Of a stretch of DNA of 64,000 nucleotides, positions 36,631 to 49,114 are shown piece by piece. The position numbers and the translations under genes are program-made. Positions within the stretch are counted from its first letter, which is position 1. The number at the start of each line of letters is the position of its first letter. The notes beneath the pieces are model-generated. The model saw nothing but the letters and a program-made list of their open reading frames with translations. It was not told where the DNA came from and did no database searches. This DNA is from Dromaius novaehollandiae. Taxonomy: Eukaryota > Chordata > Aves > Casuariiformes > Dromaiidae. Location: the NCBI RefSeq assembly GCF_036370855.1, contig NC_088132.1, forward strand, positions 65,262,841 through 65,326,840. Reading direction: 5' to 3'.

Positions 36631-37950
36631 GGTGACCCTATCTGTTAGAAATTCTCCAGGCAAAATACTGAGTTTGCTTAATATTAATTGGGACATCTGC
36701 ATTTGATTGATGACACAATGGAGCCCTTAAAGGAACTATTATTTTGGTCTGACAGTATTTAATATTTTACTGTGGCAATTCCCAATGGCAAGTATTTAAT
36801 TATGAATGTGCTTCTGAAACACTTGGCCTATATTCTGTGCTTTAGATGATGCACAGAGAAACATCTTGTTTGCAACAAGGGGCCACCTTGGGAGAGGTTC
36901 ATGCTATCATAGCCAGAATATATTTACAATGTAACAACAAAGATGATCCTAGATAGAGGAACAAATATTATCCATTGTTCTTTGAAAGCTCCCATTCTTG
37001 TGATATGACTAAGAATTTGAATGTTTCACGCTGTCAACAGTGCAGTCTGCATTTGAGATAGATGCTCCCCAAGTATGAGGTGTATCGAGCTGCCTGGCAA
37101 CACCAACTGGCAACAGCCAGCAACCACTCTTTACAGTTATTTTGCACTTGTATCCACATGCATTTATTTATTGCCAAATTTCTTGTCAAAAATGTCTGTG
37201 AAGTCCTGGAATACTCTTGTATTTCATAAAACCTTGAATGTCTGTGATGCACACAACAGCCATGGCTAGGCATGTCTCCAGAGCTTATGTGAGGGGTGAT
37301 GGCTTATTTCTGCTCATAAGATGAGAGTGGTATTTTTCATATGTGCTTGGAAAGGAATTATTTTCAAGAATAGCAGTAAGTTCAGTTCCACCTAAAATAC
37401 ACACAATAAAATTAGAGTTGTCCCAAATAACCTCTCTTTATTTGCTTCTACACCACCTGAACTGCTGCTTACAAGGTGGTGTAGGCTTGTGAGATAAGCA
37501 GATTTTGATTAAATCTGACCTAAGCTTCACACAGACTAACCTCTTAGCATTTCAAGCTCCTGCAAATCTTGCAGGAAAGCATGGCACTCTTTTACATGCT
37601 TGGTTCATGGCAGAGGTGTACTAGTGGCGAGCTGGCATTTTCCTTTTAAAAATGTAATGGTAGCAATTTCTAAGGAAAACATTTGCTTGTAACACTCAGG
37701 AAAAAAAGGGGAAGTGTATACCCAGTTTTTTTACTTGTCTATATTAGCATATATGATTTGAAGAAGAGTGTGATTTTTGATTGTCTCTGTTAACCACGTG
37801 TTAGTTCTGTTCTCAAAGCAGTTTATGTGAAAGAGACTTCAGCTAATTATTGTCATCTGTCATTTGGGCATTTTGAGAGGTATAAGACTTTTTGTGCCAG
37901 AGGTTGGGATGAAAAAATATGTTCTTGTTAGACTGCTCAGCTACATAATT

Positions 37951-37990
37951 CAGTTAAATTCAGATTAAATTCAAAGATTAAATTCAGTTG
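37951..37990. repeat. Degenerate TTAAATTCAG tandem array
   Basis: About four units related to CAGATTAAATT follow each other with small insertions (CAGTTAAATT, CAGATTAAATT, CAAAGATTAAATT, CAGTTG). A local slippage product. Confidence 0.75.
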
Positions 37991-40900
37991 TTACGAATTC
38001 ATACAGCTTCATAAGATTGAACAATAATTTTTTTCCTTTTTAAAAGCTGAGCGAGGTAAAGCATGTTAAAGAAGGAGCACCCCTGCTGCCCCGTGTCACC
38101 CACAGCAGAAGCAAACACTATCACAGAGATTTTGTTACGCTGTGATTCTGCAGCAAATCTGTGCTGAGCAGCAGTCGCGACAGGGATGCTGCCAAAGTGG
38201 CAGTTCACTACTCTTGCCACAGTCTGTCAAAGCCTTTGCAAAGAAGAGATGTCCCTGTTATGACAAGTTTTTGTTGCTAGCATTTCAAACATTTACAGTT
38301 TGAGGCTCTTTCAACCTCTGCAGAAAAGTTTCCCACAGCAATTTCCACAGAGAGGAGACACCCTCTCAGAAAGAGAAGTTGGAGGTTGTTGGTCTTGCAA
38401 AACATAATGAATAAAAATGTTTGTGAGCCTTTTTGCAATTAGTGTTATGTAATTTATCAGCAACTCAGAGGACAATTTGGTGAAATGATACAGAGAAACC
38501 TTTACTCACACGTGTCAGTGATTATACTATGGAAAGTTCTCAGACACGTCAGCTATGCACGGATGTAGGATTACACATTTCCTTTTATGAAAAATGCCTG
38601 TAACACACCAATTCTGCATCATGGATTCACCATGACATCCTTTCTTCCTGGAAAGGTTGATGACAGGGAGGGTCCCTGATCTAATAGTGCTGATACACTC
38701 ATATTTTGCAGAATATGTATATTTTCTGCTAGTATCCATTAAAGCAGTGTAAACCAAAAACCAGTTGTTTCACTAGCCTCTAAATTGCCCCTCATTTAAT
38801 TCCAAAGTTATGTATGTAACAACTTGTGTACAGTATATAAAGAATCAAGGGACTGAGGGTCTAGTGTACATCATTGCCATCATTTGTGTCTGAGGAGCAG
38901 GGCACAAACTTCCCCACGTCCCTGATGGGAGCTTTGCAAACACAACAAAAAGCACTCTCTGCCTCTGGTTTTTCATTCCTCTGAGGGTACTAACATCTCC
39001 CGTGGGTGCCATGATGTCAAATGTAATTGAATTTAGTGCAATCAGTTCTTCAAGTGCAACCTGCAACACATTGTCTAGAACAGCTCTCCATATTGAGAAA
39101 AGTTACTGGGAAGAAATGAGAATATACACTCAGATGTTTTCTTGCACCTGCTTTAGGTTTTGCTAGCACAGTATAATTTATTTAGATCTAAATGTGACTG
39201 TTTTGCTTGTTCAAGATGGGCCAACAGACTGAGGTGGGAATCCAGGCAGCCACTTGGGCATGACACCATGGTTACTGGCTCTATGTCTTCTCCTTCAAAA
39301 AGTAAAGGTGCCATAAAAAGCTTTCTCCCCACTTTAGTCTTAGTGAGTCTGTGAATTTAACTAAAGAGTAGATGTGGCCAATACCAGGGATTTCTTTTTG
39401 TCTCTGAATTTCTTGTTAAACCAGAAGATATGATTTTTGCTTGAAAATCCATGAATATTTTAATTCTTCATAGAAAATGTAATGATTTTTACACTATCTT
39501 AGCTCTTTTGTTCTAAGGAGAAAAAGCTACTTTGATTTTTAATGATTTCCTTCATTTGAGAGATAAAGAAGTGAGGAAAGAAGGAAAACTTTATATGGAA
39601 GAACAGTTTTCACTCATTTTTGTCAGCTTCAAGTCAGAGACTGCTTTGTGTGGTTTTTTTTTAACTTTTCTGCATTCAATAATAAACAGCTATTACATTG
39701 TTTCACATTTTAAACATATTTTCTAGCAGAGCAGGACAAGGAGGGAAATGAAGTTGGAAAGGGAGTGAAAAAGAGCAACCAGACATTTTTTTCCACAATC
39801 CTTAATGAAATTTTTCTAGGATATTTACACACTGGATCCTTTTGAAGAAATAGATTGCTTGTAAATATTTTATAAAAGTAGATCTTAGATGAGATCCTAT
39901 TAAAATATGCATTGGAAAGATTTCAACTAGCTCTTACAAATAGCCTTTAGCTTTATAATTTTCATTACAGGCTGTTTTATTATCTGATCAGCAAAAGCAA
40001 TGAAACAGATTCCATCTGCATACCAGGCATGCAAAGAGAGAATGGCTCAGTCATGCGACACAAAACACAAATGCAGCCTAGAAACACAGCTACAAAAATA
40101 ACTGCATGAAATACAGGGTAATGATTTATATTTTAAAAGGAAGGGTTTTAGCTCCTGTTACAAGTAACCTTCCTTTAACTTTGCCCTTAAAGGTCACTTA
40201 CGCGCAGTGTCTGCAAGACTCCCCTGTTCTTCAGCAGCACATCTCTGGAAGCATGTTTTGGCAAGCTCAGGAATATGCGGTGCCTATGCTCCCTCTTCCT
40301 GCCTTTGTTATGCTTAAAACTAAATTGCTGTTGGACCATTTCCAGCTGTGACATGCTGCAGTGCACTGGCAGCGCTCTAAGAATTTGGTTTAAAAGCCAG
40401 AAATCTGGAAGTGATGACAGGCACCTGGTCAGAGCCAGCCAGATCTGACACTTGAACTCAACGGTACCACTACTTGTCCGGGAAAGGACTTTCAGGCTTT
40501 AATTAAGCGGTTAATCACAATTTAGAAAAATCTTCCCACTGAGCACATGCTTGAGTGCCTTGCTGGGTGGCAAACAGTTCAGTGAGAGTCTGGAATTTGT
40601 GATAAATTATTCACATTTCAGATAGGTCCTATGTTCTTGTTATCTGTGTGGTTAACAGAGCAAGGCTGGGATGTGCTGTAACATGCACCGAGAGGCTTGC
40701 AGGAAGCTGGCGCGGGAAATGTGCGTCACCTCGAAGCTATGCCTGATGTTTCCCTCTGAATCAAATAGCTGAACGTGTGCTTGGAAGGATTTTCCTTGGG
40801 GAATTTTATGAATAAAAATGAAGCTTGTCTTAAAAGTAAAATACTCTGACCTGGACAGGAAGAAATAATATTTACATTTGGTTCTTTGGATCTGACGCTG

Positions 40901-41684
40901 TGGTGCTTATTAACTGACTTCACCAGGAATTTTATTCAATTTGAAACTGAAGAAAAACAATTCTATAGTTTGCACTAAGCATGCACAAAATTTTGGAGAG
41001 GATGGCTAATGGTTATTTCCTACCTCTATACAAAATCATTTTAAAGTCAGTCCTTCTCTTCATTATCATTTTAAAGCTTTTTCCTCTAAGATCTTAAGCA
41101 TTTTCTCAAAGGGATAGGCCTTTAGTTCTTCAGAGAGAATAAGAATGTTTATTCTGTAACTGAAGTGCATCTGAATCTGAAGCTATGTTCTTGGATGCCA
41201 TTAAAAGGAAAGTTAGGATGCAAGCACCTGCTATGTATTATGTTAGTAACCACTATTTGTGCACCCTTGATTTGATTCCGATAATAACTGTCACAGTAAA
41301 ACCAACTTACTACCTCATTTTTGCCCTGTCAGTAAAAGTATAAAGAGGATTAGTAGAAAGCAGATATTCAATATGCCCTTGTGCCAATATGACCGTAGAT
41401 CTTGCAGAGTAAGAGATGTTTTTTTTATGAACAGTCAACTCTCTTCTAGAAACAAAAATGTACAATGAAATACAGTAAATCAGACTACATTCCATTAGTC
41501 TCTCTTTCTTATGTATGTTTTAGTAATGCGCCAAAATACACAGCAGCTGTAAAGTTCATCCAGAAGCAAGCTAAACATCCTCCACATAAGTTTACTGCAA
41601 CTTGTTATCTAATACTCTGTCCTTGCAGAATGCTTTTTGGAAAGCACAAGACTTTGTAGCCATGTCTTATATTAATTTCTTCAG

Positions 41685-41869
41685 TTGTGGAATTTAAATC
41701 CCAAAGAAATGTGTTGGAAAACACTCAGTGCTTTTTGCTTCATATAGCCAAGCCAATGATAGAAAAAGAAATGCTAGCATCTGCTCGTTCCAGTGCAGAA
41801 CTGTATGATCAGTACATGAACCTCACCGAAAGAGTGGTGTCTGCCTCTGCGCAAAATCCACAGCAATGA
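41685..41869 (+). other. Candidate terminal coding exon
   Basis: After TTAATTTCTTCAG (acceptor AG at 41,683-41,684) the sequence stays open to a TGA at 41,867-41,869. A second possible acceptor, TTTTTGCTTCATATAG, ends at 41,747. The last 39 or so codons read protein-like: AKPMIEKEMLASARSSAELY, then DQYMNLTERVVSASAQNPQQ, an amphipathic, helix-like, charged segment. I do not recognise a family and see no upstream partner exon. No canonical polyadenylation signal lies immediately after. It could equally be a decayed retrocopy or chance. Confidence 0.18.
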
Positions 41870-41902
41870 AACACAGCAAGACAGAATGAGATGAAGCTAA
41901 GG

Positions 41903-41960
41903 GAACCTGGACACGCTGGCAAGATACTGAGAACGTGGGACATGTTGGCAAGATACGGAG
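41903..41960. repeat. 29-bp tandem duplication
   Basis: GGACACGCTGGCAAGATACT (from 41,909) recurs 29 bases later as GGACATGTTGGCAAGATACG (from 41,938). The flanking GAACCTG and GAACGTG also match, so the repeated unit is about 29 bp. About 20 of 23 core positions are identical, which suggests an old duplication. It lies about 35 bases past the stop codon of the candidate terminal exon at 41,685-41,869. Confidence 0.85.
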
Positions 41961-44879
41961 GTGGATGGTTTGAAAAAGCTGATGTTGCTTGAAGTTCAAG
42001 GTCTGTGTCCAGCCAGAGAGGGGAAAGGCATCAAAGACGCCTTCCATCTAAACTCCCAAACTACAGGCTCTAAATGCAGGCACAAGTATCTGAAATGATA
42101 AATCCACTAAAAACTGCAGCTAGCTCAACCCCTTCTATCAAGCAAGAGCTGTAAATACAAATCATAATCCCGTCCTTTGGCTGGAACTTCCTTTCCATTT
42201 AACTCTCCTGTAACACAGATGAAAAATTGGCCCAGTAGTCTGCCCAGCAAAGCCAGCTGTTCTGGATCAGGGTCATCATCATGCTCCTCTGCCGTCAGTG
42301 GAAACAGCCCCTTTGATTCAAATGGGGCCCGTGGGGCGGGCAGACTCTGCTTGGAGCCTACTGGCAAGCCATTTACAAGAACGCTTCATTCCCAAATTCT
42401 TCTTCATTACTCCAAAGGGACTGGCGTAATAATCCATGGATTGCAGCAGGTGATGAGAGTGCCTCTCCAATAGGCCATCTAGACCTTGTGACTGCTGCAG
42501 CAGAGAAATGAAGATTCACGTAACAGCTGGAAGCCTCCACCTTGTCATGAAATGCTGGATTTGGAAGAAAAAATATTTAGCGTTCTGCGTTGATTTAAGG
42601 ATTGCAAAGATAAATGATACTATCTGACGTGATACAGTGAAGTTTGTTTTATCTGACTATTCTTCCTGCAGTTTGGATGGCCCCAAATGGTCCCATCTAC
42701 CACAAAGTCTAGTACGTGCAACAGAAATAAGAGCAGAGATGGTAGAGCCGGAGTCCAATTATTGACAAGCTTTGATTTATCTACTAGGCAAAGGGCACTC
42801 TTCTTTGGATGTTAACTTCGAAGCACTGCATGCAAGGCCACTTGATTAGGAAAAATATGTATATTTGTAGAAATTAATCTGCTGGCAGCTGCTCTCTGAA
42901 CTCAAGTTTTACCATGATATGCAGACTCCAGGAACCAGAGGAACCAAAACTATTTAAACCAGGCATAGTTTTGTTCAAATAATTGAGACCAGATACAGGC
43001 CCAGTCTAATGCCACATCTCTCAGAGCTGAATTTATTGGGGTTACGGCTGCAAGGGTGTTTCAGGAACCTTACAACATTTTGTCTCAAGAACAGTGCAAC
43101 TTCAGCTATTGTAAATTAATGTTAGCTTCACACTTTCATTCTTTGGTTCCATTACCAATCTAGAAACAGTCCTATAATTTCCCAATTAACACATAATAAA
43201 ATTGAGTCTTAATGCAGCAGGCAAAGTAATATTTATCCTACACAGTTATTTGGTGTTCACCTCTAAACCTGATAAACGGATACATCTGCATATTATCCAG
43301 TGAGATTCCTACAAACCACCGAAAAGGAAAGGACACTGGAGCTTTATGCTGGAGTGCATGTTGTTGTCTCCCATTTGAAGACAGGGGAAAAGGAAGTACC
43401 CAAGGCTCATGTGATTTCCAAGTCAGCTGCAGCGTGAGTGCTTGAACGAGGATCAGAATCCGCCTGGGCTGTGCTGCCTTGGGTAATGCACAGAGCCCAT
43501 CTGTATGAAACACCACCAAATAGTATTTCCTGTTAGTCTTAAGGTGTATAAAACTAAAATCATGATGGCTCCTAGCTGGGCTTTATTCAAGCTGGCTTGC
43601 TTGAGCGAATGTGGCTTTCACATTAATAACCTCACAATTTGAGTAAACAGGCAGAATTTTCCATCAAAGAGCTAGCGGTATTTTACTACTGCTTCCCAGC
43701 ATCTCTGAAATATGTGATAATATTTCTGGGACTTTAAAAAGAAATTATGAAACTAAACTATTTACTGGTGCCCATACAGGAATGGAAAAGCATTTATGTT
43801 TCTAAAACCTACTTAGATTTCTATTATTCCTCTTATTATTTCAGGCTTGCAGAAGTTTCCTGCTGATAATTGCAGAAATTCCCTTCCCCCAGCTCTGAGG
43901 GAGTTGATGGTTTTCAATAGCGCTTGATATACAGGCAGATATTCTCATTTTTGCTACAAATGCATGCTCTGGGTTTTAAGTGCTTGTTAAACACAGCCAC
44001 AGTAACATTGTGGGGAAGCATCCCGGAACAACCTCCGCAAGCTTAAAACAAAGCATTACGAGTACACAATAGGCAGCACTCAAAGTTTCCCAGAAGAACG
44101 GGCACTAACACACGATACAAAGGACTTCTATGGCTTGAGCACCACTTTTTAGCAAGAAGTGAGTAGGAACAGGCTTGGTTTATTTATATATAAAATAGAA
44201 ACGTATGGAAGCTCATGTGATCAACAGCATGAATTGCCCAAAGTAGTTGATCATAAAGATCACTCCTAATTCTCCTTTCTCTTAAATCACTGTACACTTA
44301 GAGCAGCACCTCTAAAACCAGCATTTATGTTAATTTTGCAGTGATGTGAGAAGAAAAGCAGGGCAAATATGATGGTCGGCCTTTTTATGTGGTGTCTTTT
44401 AAGACAGGTAGTTGCTTAATGTTGCTCTCCTGTCCTGGTTCTTGTTACACCATAAATAATGTTGAAATAGCTGTGTGCTTGTTTTGAAGTACCCCGACTT
44501 TTTCTGGCATTAGCGGATCTAGCCAATGGGAAAAGATCCATAAAAAGGGTAGACCTGGTTCTTCTCTCATTTATCCATTTTTAGTGAGTCTGGCAGTATT
44601 GATCTCAACAGCCGCACTCCTGCGTTAGCCCTGACTCAGCCAGACGCTCCCATGCTTGCTAACTTTGAGGGCGCAGGACAGCCCCTTCCTGTTCAGCAAA
44701 GCACTTCGGTGCAAACTGAAAGCTGATTCAGTCCCCTTGGAGCCCCTGGGATGGAGCCACGTGCCCAAAACTCAACCGCACGCTTGAGCGTCTGGCCGAG
44801 TTAGCAGAGAGCGACTGAGCCGCAGCCTGAAGCTAGCGTAAGAGAGAGGTCTCACCTTTGACATTGAGTTAGGAAGAGA

Positions 44880-45460
44880 AAAACGCTGCTGCTTCGGCGC
44901 TCCCCTCCCACTGCGGCACTTTTCCACGCAGAGTCGGGAGAGATGGCCAGCCCCAGCCCCGGCCCCACCAAGGCCCTTCCTCCTCCTCCCCTGTGGCACG
45001 GCGGCTCTTGGCCCCGGGGCGCAGCAAGGCACGGGGGTGTCCGCCTCCGCCGGGGGGTCTTCCCTCCTGGCCGGGGTCTGCCCCGTCTCCCCGGAGGCCA
45101 GAGCTCCCGGCACCTGCCCCACCTCTGCCCTCCCAGGCGCCCTGCAAGCCCCGGCCCTCCCTCTCCGGCCAGCTCCGGGTAAACCTCTCCCTGCCCTGGC
45201 GTCTCCATGTGTGCCTCCTTCCCCCCGCCCCTCGCGGCCGGCCGCCTCTGCCCTCCCTGTGCCATGGCCCCCTTCCCCCTTATCCCCTCCTCCCTCCGGA
45301 TCCCCCCCGCGGGCAGGGGGCTCCCCAAGCCCCCTGTAGCCCGTTTCCCCACAGCAGGGCTCAGTCCCGCACTGGGTCTCTACCACCACGCGCTGTCTCC
45401 CCCAGGGACCCCAAATCGCACCCCGCACTCTCCTGGGCCCAGGGCTACGGCCATTCACCT
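44880..45460. promoter_or_regulatory. Long GC/CpG-rich island
   Basis: The longest GC-rich block in the window: C-rich on the plus strand with many CpGs in the first half and again around 45,230-45,310. It contains the longest open frame of the window, 242 codons on the minus strand (45,500-44,772), made mostly of glycine, arginine, alanine and glutamate. The same bases are also open for 160 and 116 codons on the plus strand. Triple openness with low-complexity content points to composition and not to coding. A promoter-associated CpG island is plausible, with direction unknown. Confidence 0.5.
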
Positions 45461-46239
45461 GCCTCCGTTCCTTAAGGGAATGGCGGAGGGAAGGGGTCAT
45501 TCGGCATGTCGGATGTTACGTGCCGGACCCTGGCACGGCTCCGCTGCAAAGCATTAGCGGCAATCGTTAACGAGCTGTTTGACCTGCAGGCAATGGCGGT
45601 GGTGCTGGGGGCAGTGAAACAGATGGCAGGTGGTCAGACACGTGTCTTCCGCTTCCCCCGTTCAGTATTCCTGATTTTCAGGAAAATCAGGGTGTCGGAG
45701 GCGCTGCTGCCGGCCGCGTTGGCACGCCTGTGCTCCAGGCAGAGGGGCAGGCCCACAGAAAGGGAGAGCATCGAGCCTCGGCGGCTTGGCCAAGAGGCAG
45801 CGACACGTGTCCCCTGGCAGCACAGCAGACACAGGGCCCAGCTTTGTGCTTGGTACCTTCGGGTAATCGTGGTTAAAACCTAGGAAACCCAGGCAGGCAC
45901 CTTCTCCTCTCTCATCCTCACATCTTCGTACTGTCTTGGTTTTGGCTGGGAACTCCTCACATAAACAGCAGTATTGCCTCACAGAAACGTTTCCACACCA
46001 TACTGTGTCTGTGCACAGTGCTGCTCTCTGCAATTAAACTCATTGCTACTAAATCTCACATGGACTTTTTTATGCAACGCTGAAACAAGGAGCTTTTTCT
46101 GAGCTAAAAGGTTACCAGGCACAGTCTGCCTCCAGCAGCAAGGAGCTATCTGTGCATTAATGGCCTCTGTTTCTCCGAAGACCTTCGTCTTGCTCTTTGC
46201 TGAAACCTAGCCTGTATATCACAGTTTGTAGTGTTATTC

Positions 46240-46309
46240 CCCAAAAACCTGTTTGGGTTTGAGCCAAGCATGTTTCGGATTAAGCTGGTTTCACCCAAAC
46301 CAGTTTGGG
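46240..46309 (+). other. 70-base imperfect hairpin
   Basis: The arms pair as CCCAAA with TTTGGG, CTG with CAG, TTTGGGT with ACCCAAA, then a mismatched inner stem around GAGCCAAGC and GCTGGTTTC, with a loop of about 14 bases (ATGTTTCGGATTAA). Size and shape fit a microRNA precursor, but no known microRNA seed was recognised. Orientation is given as plus only by convention. Confidence 0.2.
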
Positions 46310-47444
46310 AAGTAGTCATCCTTATCACACCACAGTTTCAATGTTTTTAATGATTTTGAAGTTTAACCAGTGCAAAACTCCATGCACTTGGCAGTGCCCT
46401 GGGTACAGCGTGCATATCCGACTGTGCGGGTCCAGCATCTGGCAGGACGCTCACTGCTGTGCGTCAGGTTTGTTACTTGTGTGAGCACAAGGTCTGATGT
46501 AATCCAGAGTACGGAAATCATGTACAGAGGAAGTTCAGTTAATTTTTTGCCACTCTGTGCCTGACTGACCACCATAAATGCAGAAACAAACTTTAAGGTG
46601 CTATTTCTCAACATTGTTTACAGTGAGGTTTTTTCAATTATGTCCCAATTAATTAAATATGTAAATTTGATCTTTAATTCCAGCACAGCTAGACTATAAA
46701 CCCCTGCTTCTATGGAAAATTACTTCAGAAAAGAGAGTCACAGTCATTCACATGGAAGCTGCTTCCTTTTGCAACAGCAAACATTGTGGCCTGCGAGGAT
46801 GTGATGTCCGTGCAGCGTGGCTCGCAGTCTGCATCCTCGCTGGGAAGCCGCGTCGGCTCACCTGAGAGAGCACAGCACAGATCCCTCCTGGAAGAAGGGG
46901 AGTGCACACTTGCATCCCATCCAGGTACGGGCTTGGGATGCAGCTGGGACACATAAGGGCTGAGAAGCACTCTCATTCCCACAGCGTAGGCCTAGAAAGA
47001 CACAAAGAATGGAAGAAAGGGGGAAAATCCAGGAAAAAGATAGTGAAATGCAGAGCAGGGGGGAGAAAGCAGCAGCAAATAAATATGGAGTATGAAGACA
47101 TACACCCCGAATCAAATGAGCACTGCTTGCAGGCTTGAGGAGGCACACAGGCACTGTGCAGCAGCTGGCCACAGAAGAGAACCACTCCTGGGAGAAATGA
47201 ACTATTTTAAACTGCCCTTGTGCTCCTGTCCTTTCAAAGTGACTCGTGGTGCTCTGCTACATTCAGCTTGGAGGTTCAGTTCTGTATTAGGACATGGACT
47301 GAGAACAGCTGGTGCCTACACATACCTGCTGACCAGATGTTCATGTTGACTCCTACAGAAATGGCAGGGGGGGAGGGGGAAGTTGAAGCATCGCAAGCAA
47401 TTCAAAAGATAGAAAAAGAAGAAACAAAAAATAAATCCTAGGCT

Positions 47445-48179
47445 GCTACCCACCTAGGGAGGAATAACCCCAGGCACCAGTATAGGCTGGGGGCTGACCT
47501 GCTGGAAACCAACTCTGCAGAGAAGGACCTGGGGATCCTGGTGGACTACTGGCTGATCGTGGGCCAGCAATGTGCCCTTGTGGCCAGGAAGGCCAATGGT
47601 ATCCTGGGCTGCATTAGGAAGAGCGTTGCCAGCAGGTCGAGGGAGGTGACCCTCCCCCTCCACTCAGCCCTGGTGAGGCCACACCTGGAGTGCTGTGTCC
47701 AGTTCTGGGCTCCCCAGTACAAGGGAGACATGGAGCTACTGGAGCGAGTCCAGCAGAGGGCTACTAAGATGATTAAGGGACTGGAGCATCTCTCCTATGA
47801 GAAGAGGCTGTGACAGCTGGGACTGTTCAGCCTGGAGAAGGGAAGGCTGAGGGAGGATCTTATCAATGTGTAGAAGTATCTGAAGGGAGGGTGTAGAGAG
47901 GATGGGGCCAGACTCTTTCCAGTGGTGCCCAGCAACAGGATGAGAGGCAACAGGCACAAACTGAAACACAGGAAGTTCTGCCTGAACATGAGAAAAAACT
48001 TCTTCAGTGTGAGGGTAACTGAGCACCGAAGTCTCTTTCCTTGAAGATATTCAAAAGCCATCTGGACAGGGTCCTGTGCAACATGTTGTAGGTGACCCTG
48101 CATGAGCAGGGGGATTGGACTAGGTAATCTCCAGAGGTCCCTTCCAACCTCAACCATTCTGTGATTCTGTGATTCTTGG
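47445..48179 (+). mobile_element. CR1 LINE, 5'-truncated, 3' end intact
   Basis: This is the 3' part of a CR1 non-LTR retrotransposon, covering the C-terminal end of ORF2 (the reverse transcriptase protein) and the 3' UTR. Seen directly: a frame from 47,541 reads CR1-type peptide such as [23 protein letters not shown] and [20 protein letters not shown]. The frame is broken by TGA at 47,811 and TAG at 47,871. The element ends in two copies of ATTCTGTG plus one degenerate copy (48,156-48,179), the usual CR1 tail. Compared with the copy near 56 kb, about 25 bases are missing around 48,027, just after the codons for TEH, which shifts the frame further. CR1 copies are normally 5'-truncated like this. 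It cannot encode an active protein. Flanking DNA is unique. The 5' edge is uncertain by about 20 bases. Confidence 0.95.
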
Positions 48180-49114
48180 AAGTGTAAAGTCCGATGCCAG
48201 CCTTAGTGCCATGCTCTTCTGTTGGGCCAGCAAAAGTAGGGGACTGCAGGCGACTTCATTTTTAGGCACAGTGGGAGTTTTTAGTGAAACTGTGAGTAGC
48301 ATATCTAAATTTGGACCCTAGAAAATAGCAAAAGCAGTACCACCCAAAGAAAAATGAAGGCAAGATCGTCACACTGAGGAATTCTTTTCACTATATTTAT
48401 CATATTTATCTGCCTGGAAGACAATTTAAAGTTTAATTTCACATCGTCTCTTACAGTAGAAAGAATTTTTCAGTTATGTCTCGAATGAATTAACTTTAGT
48501 CAAGTTGTTGGTTTTAGCCCAGAGTGTTTGTTCTGAAATAATCTCCCATAGAAACGGTGGTAGACAAAGAGCTGAAGAAAAGTGAGAAGCAGAATGCCAA
48601 ACAGCAAGAAAATAAATGCCCTGACTCTTACTGTACAGCTGCCTTTGCGTGCAGTCAGCCAGCGTTAGTGCTTATACTGTTGCCACTGTTAAATCATTTT
48701 CTAAATTCTGTCAGTTTTTGTTATTGTAGCAAATCTGACCTCATCCTGGTCCCATGCCAGGACCATAGAACAGCTTTATTTACCCACTTCTTTATTGATG
48801 CAATATCTAAACTTGAAAGTGTTTCCCATAGCTTTTTTTGGAGGGAGGGGAAGAAAAAAGCAGCACCAGAACAGCAACTTCTGACTGAAACATAAATTAA
48901 GGTACTAGCCTGTTTGTCTCATCTAAGATGATGACTAAAGGCTTCTTTTTTGTGCGGAGCAAGCCCATACTTCTAGATCAATTTTCTGTCTTTTCACTTC
49001 TAAAGGCAGGGGGAGGAGGAACAATTTAAAACTAGATTTAAGTCCAAACCAAAATCCTGGATTCTATCACTGGGCTGTTTTCACATTATTTACTTCTTTA
49101 TGCTTTTTTTCCAT

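Larger units (their letters stand above)
35336..44879. other. AT-rich unique DNA, gene-poor
   Basis: Holds the TCF/LEF-type triplet at 36,202, the polypyrimidine tract at 36,595, the 11-bp hairpin at 37,448, the degenerate array at 37,951 and the candidate terminal exon at 41,685. A 71-codon frame at 35,395-35,610 ends in a charged, coding-like tail (KEERQKKNQELISFF) but has no partner and is not called. No RNA gene was recognised. Confidence 0.5.

Noticed and set aside
44772..45500. 242-codon minus-strand frame as a protein gene
   Set aside because: Glycine/arginine/alanine-rich low complexity in a GC-rich island where both strands are open in several frames. No domain and no splice context.
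47541..47813. 90-codon frame with clear protein similarity as a host gene
   Set aside because: It is the CR1 ORF2 C-terminus, interrupted by TGA at 47,811 and TAG at 47,871.
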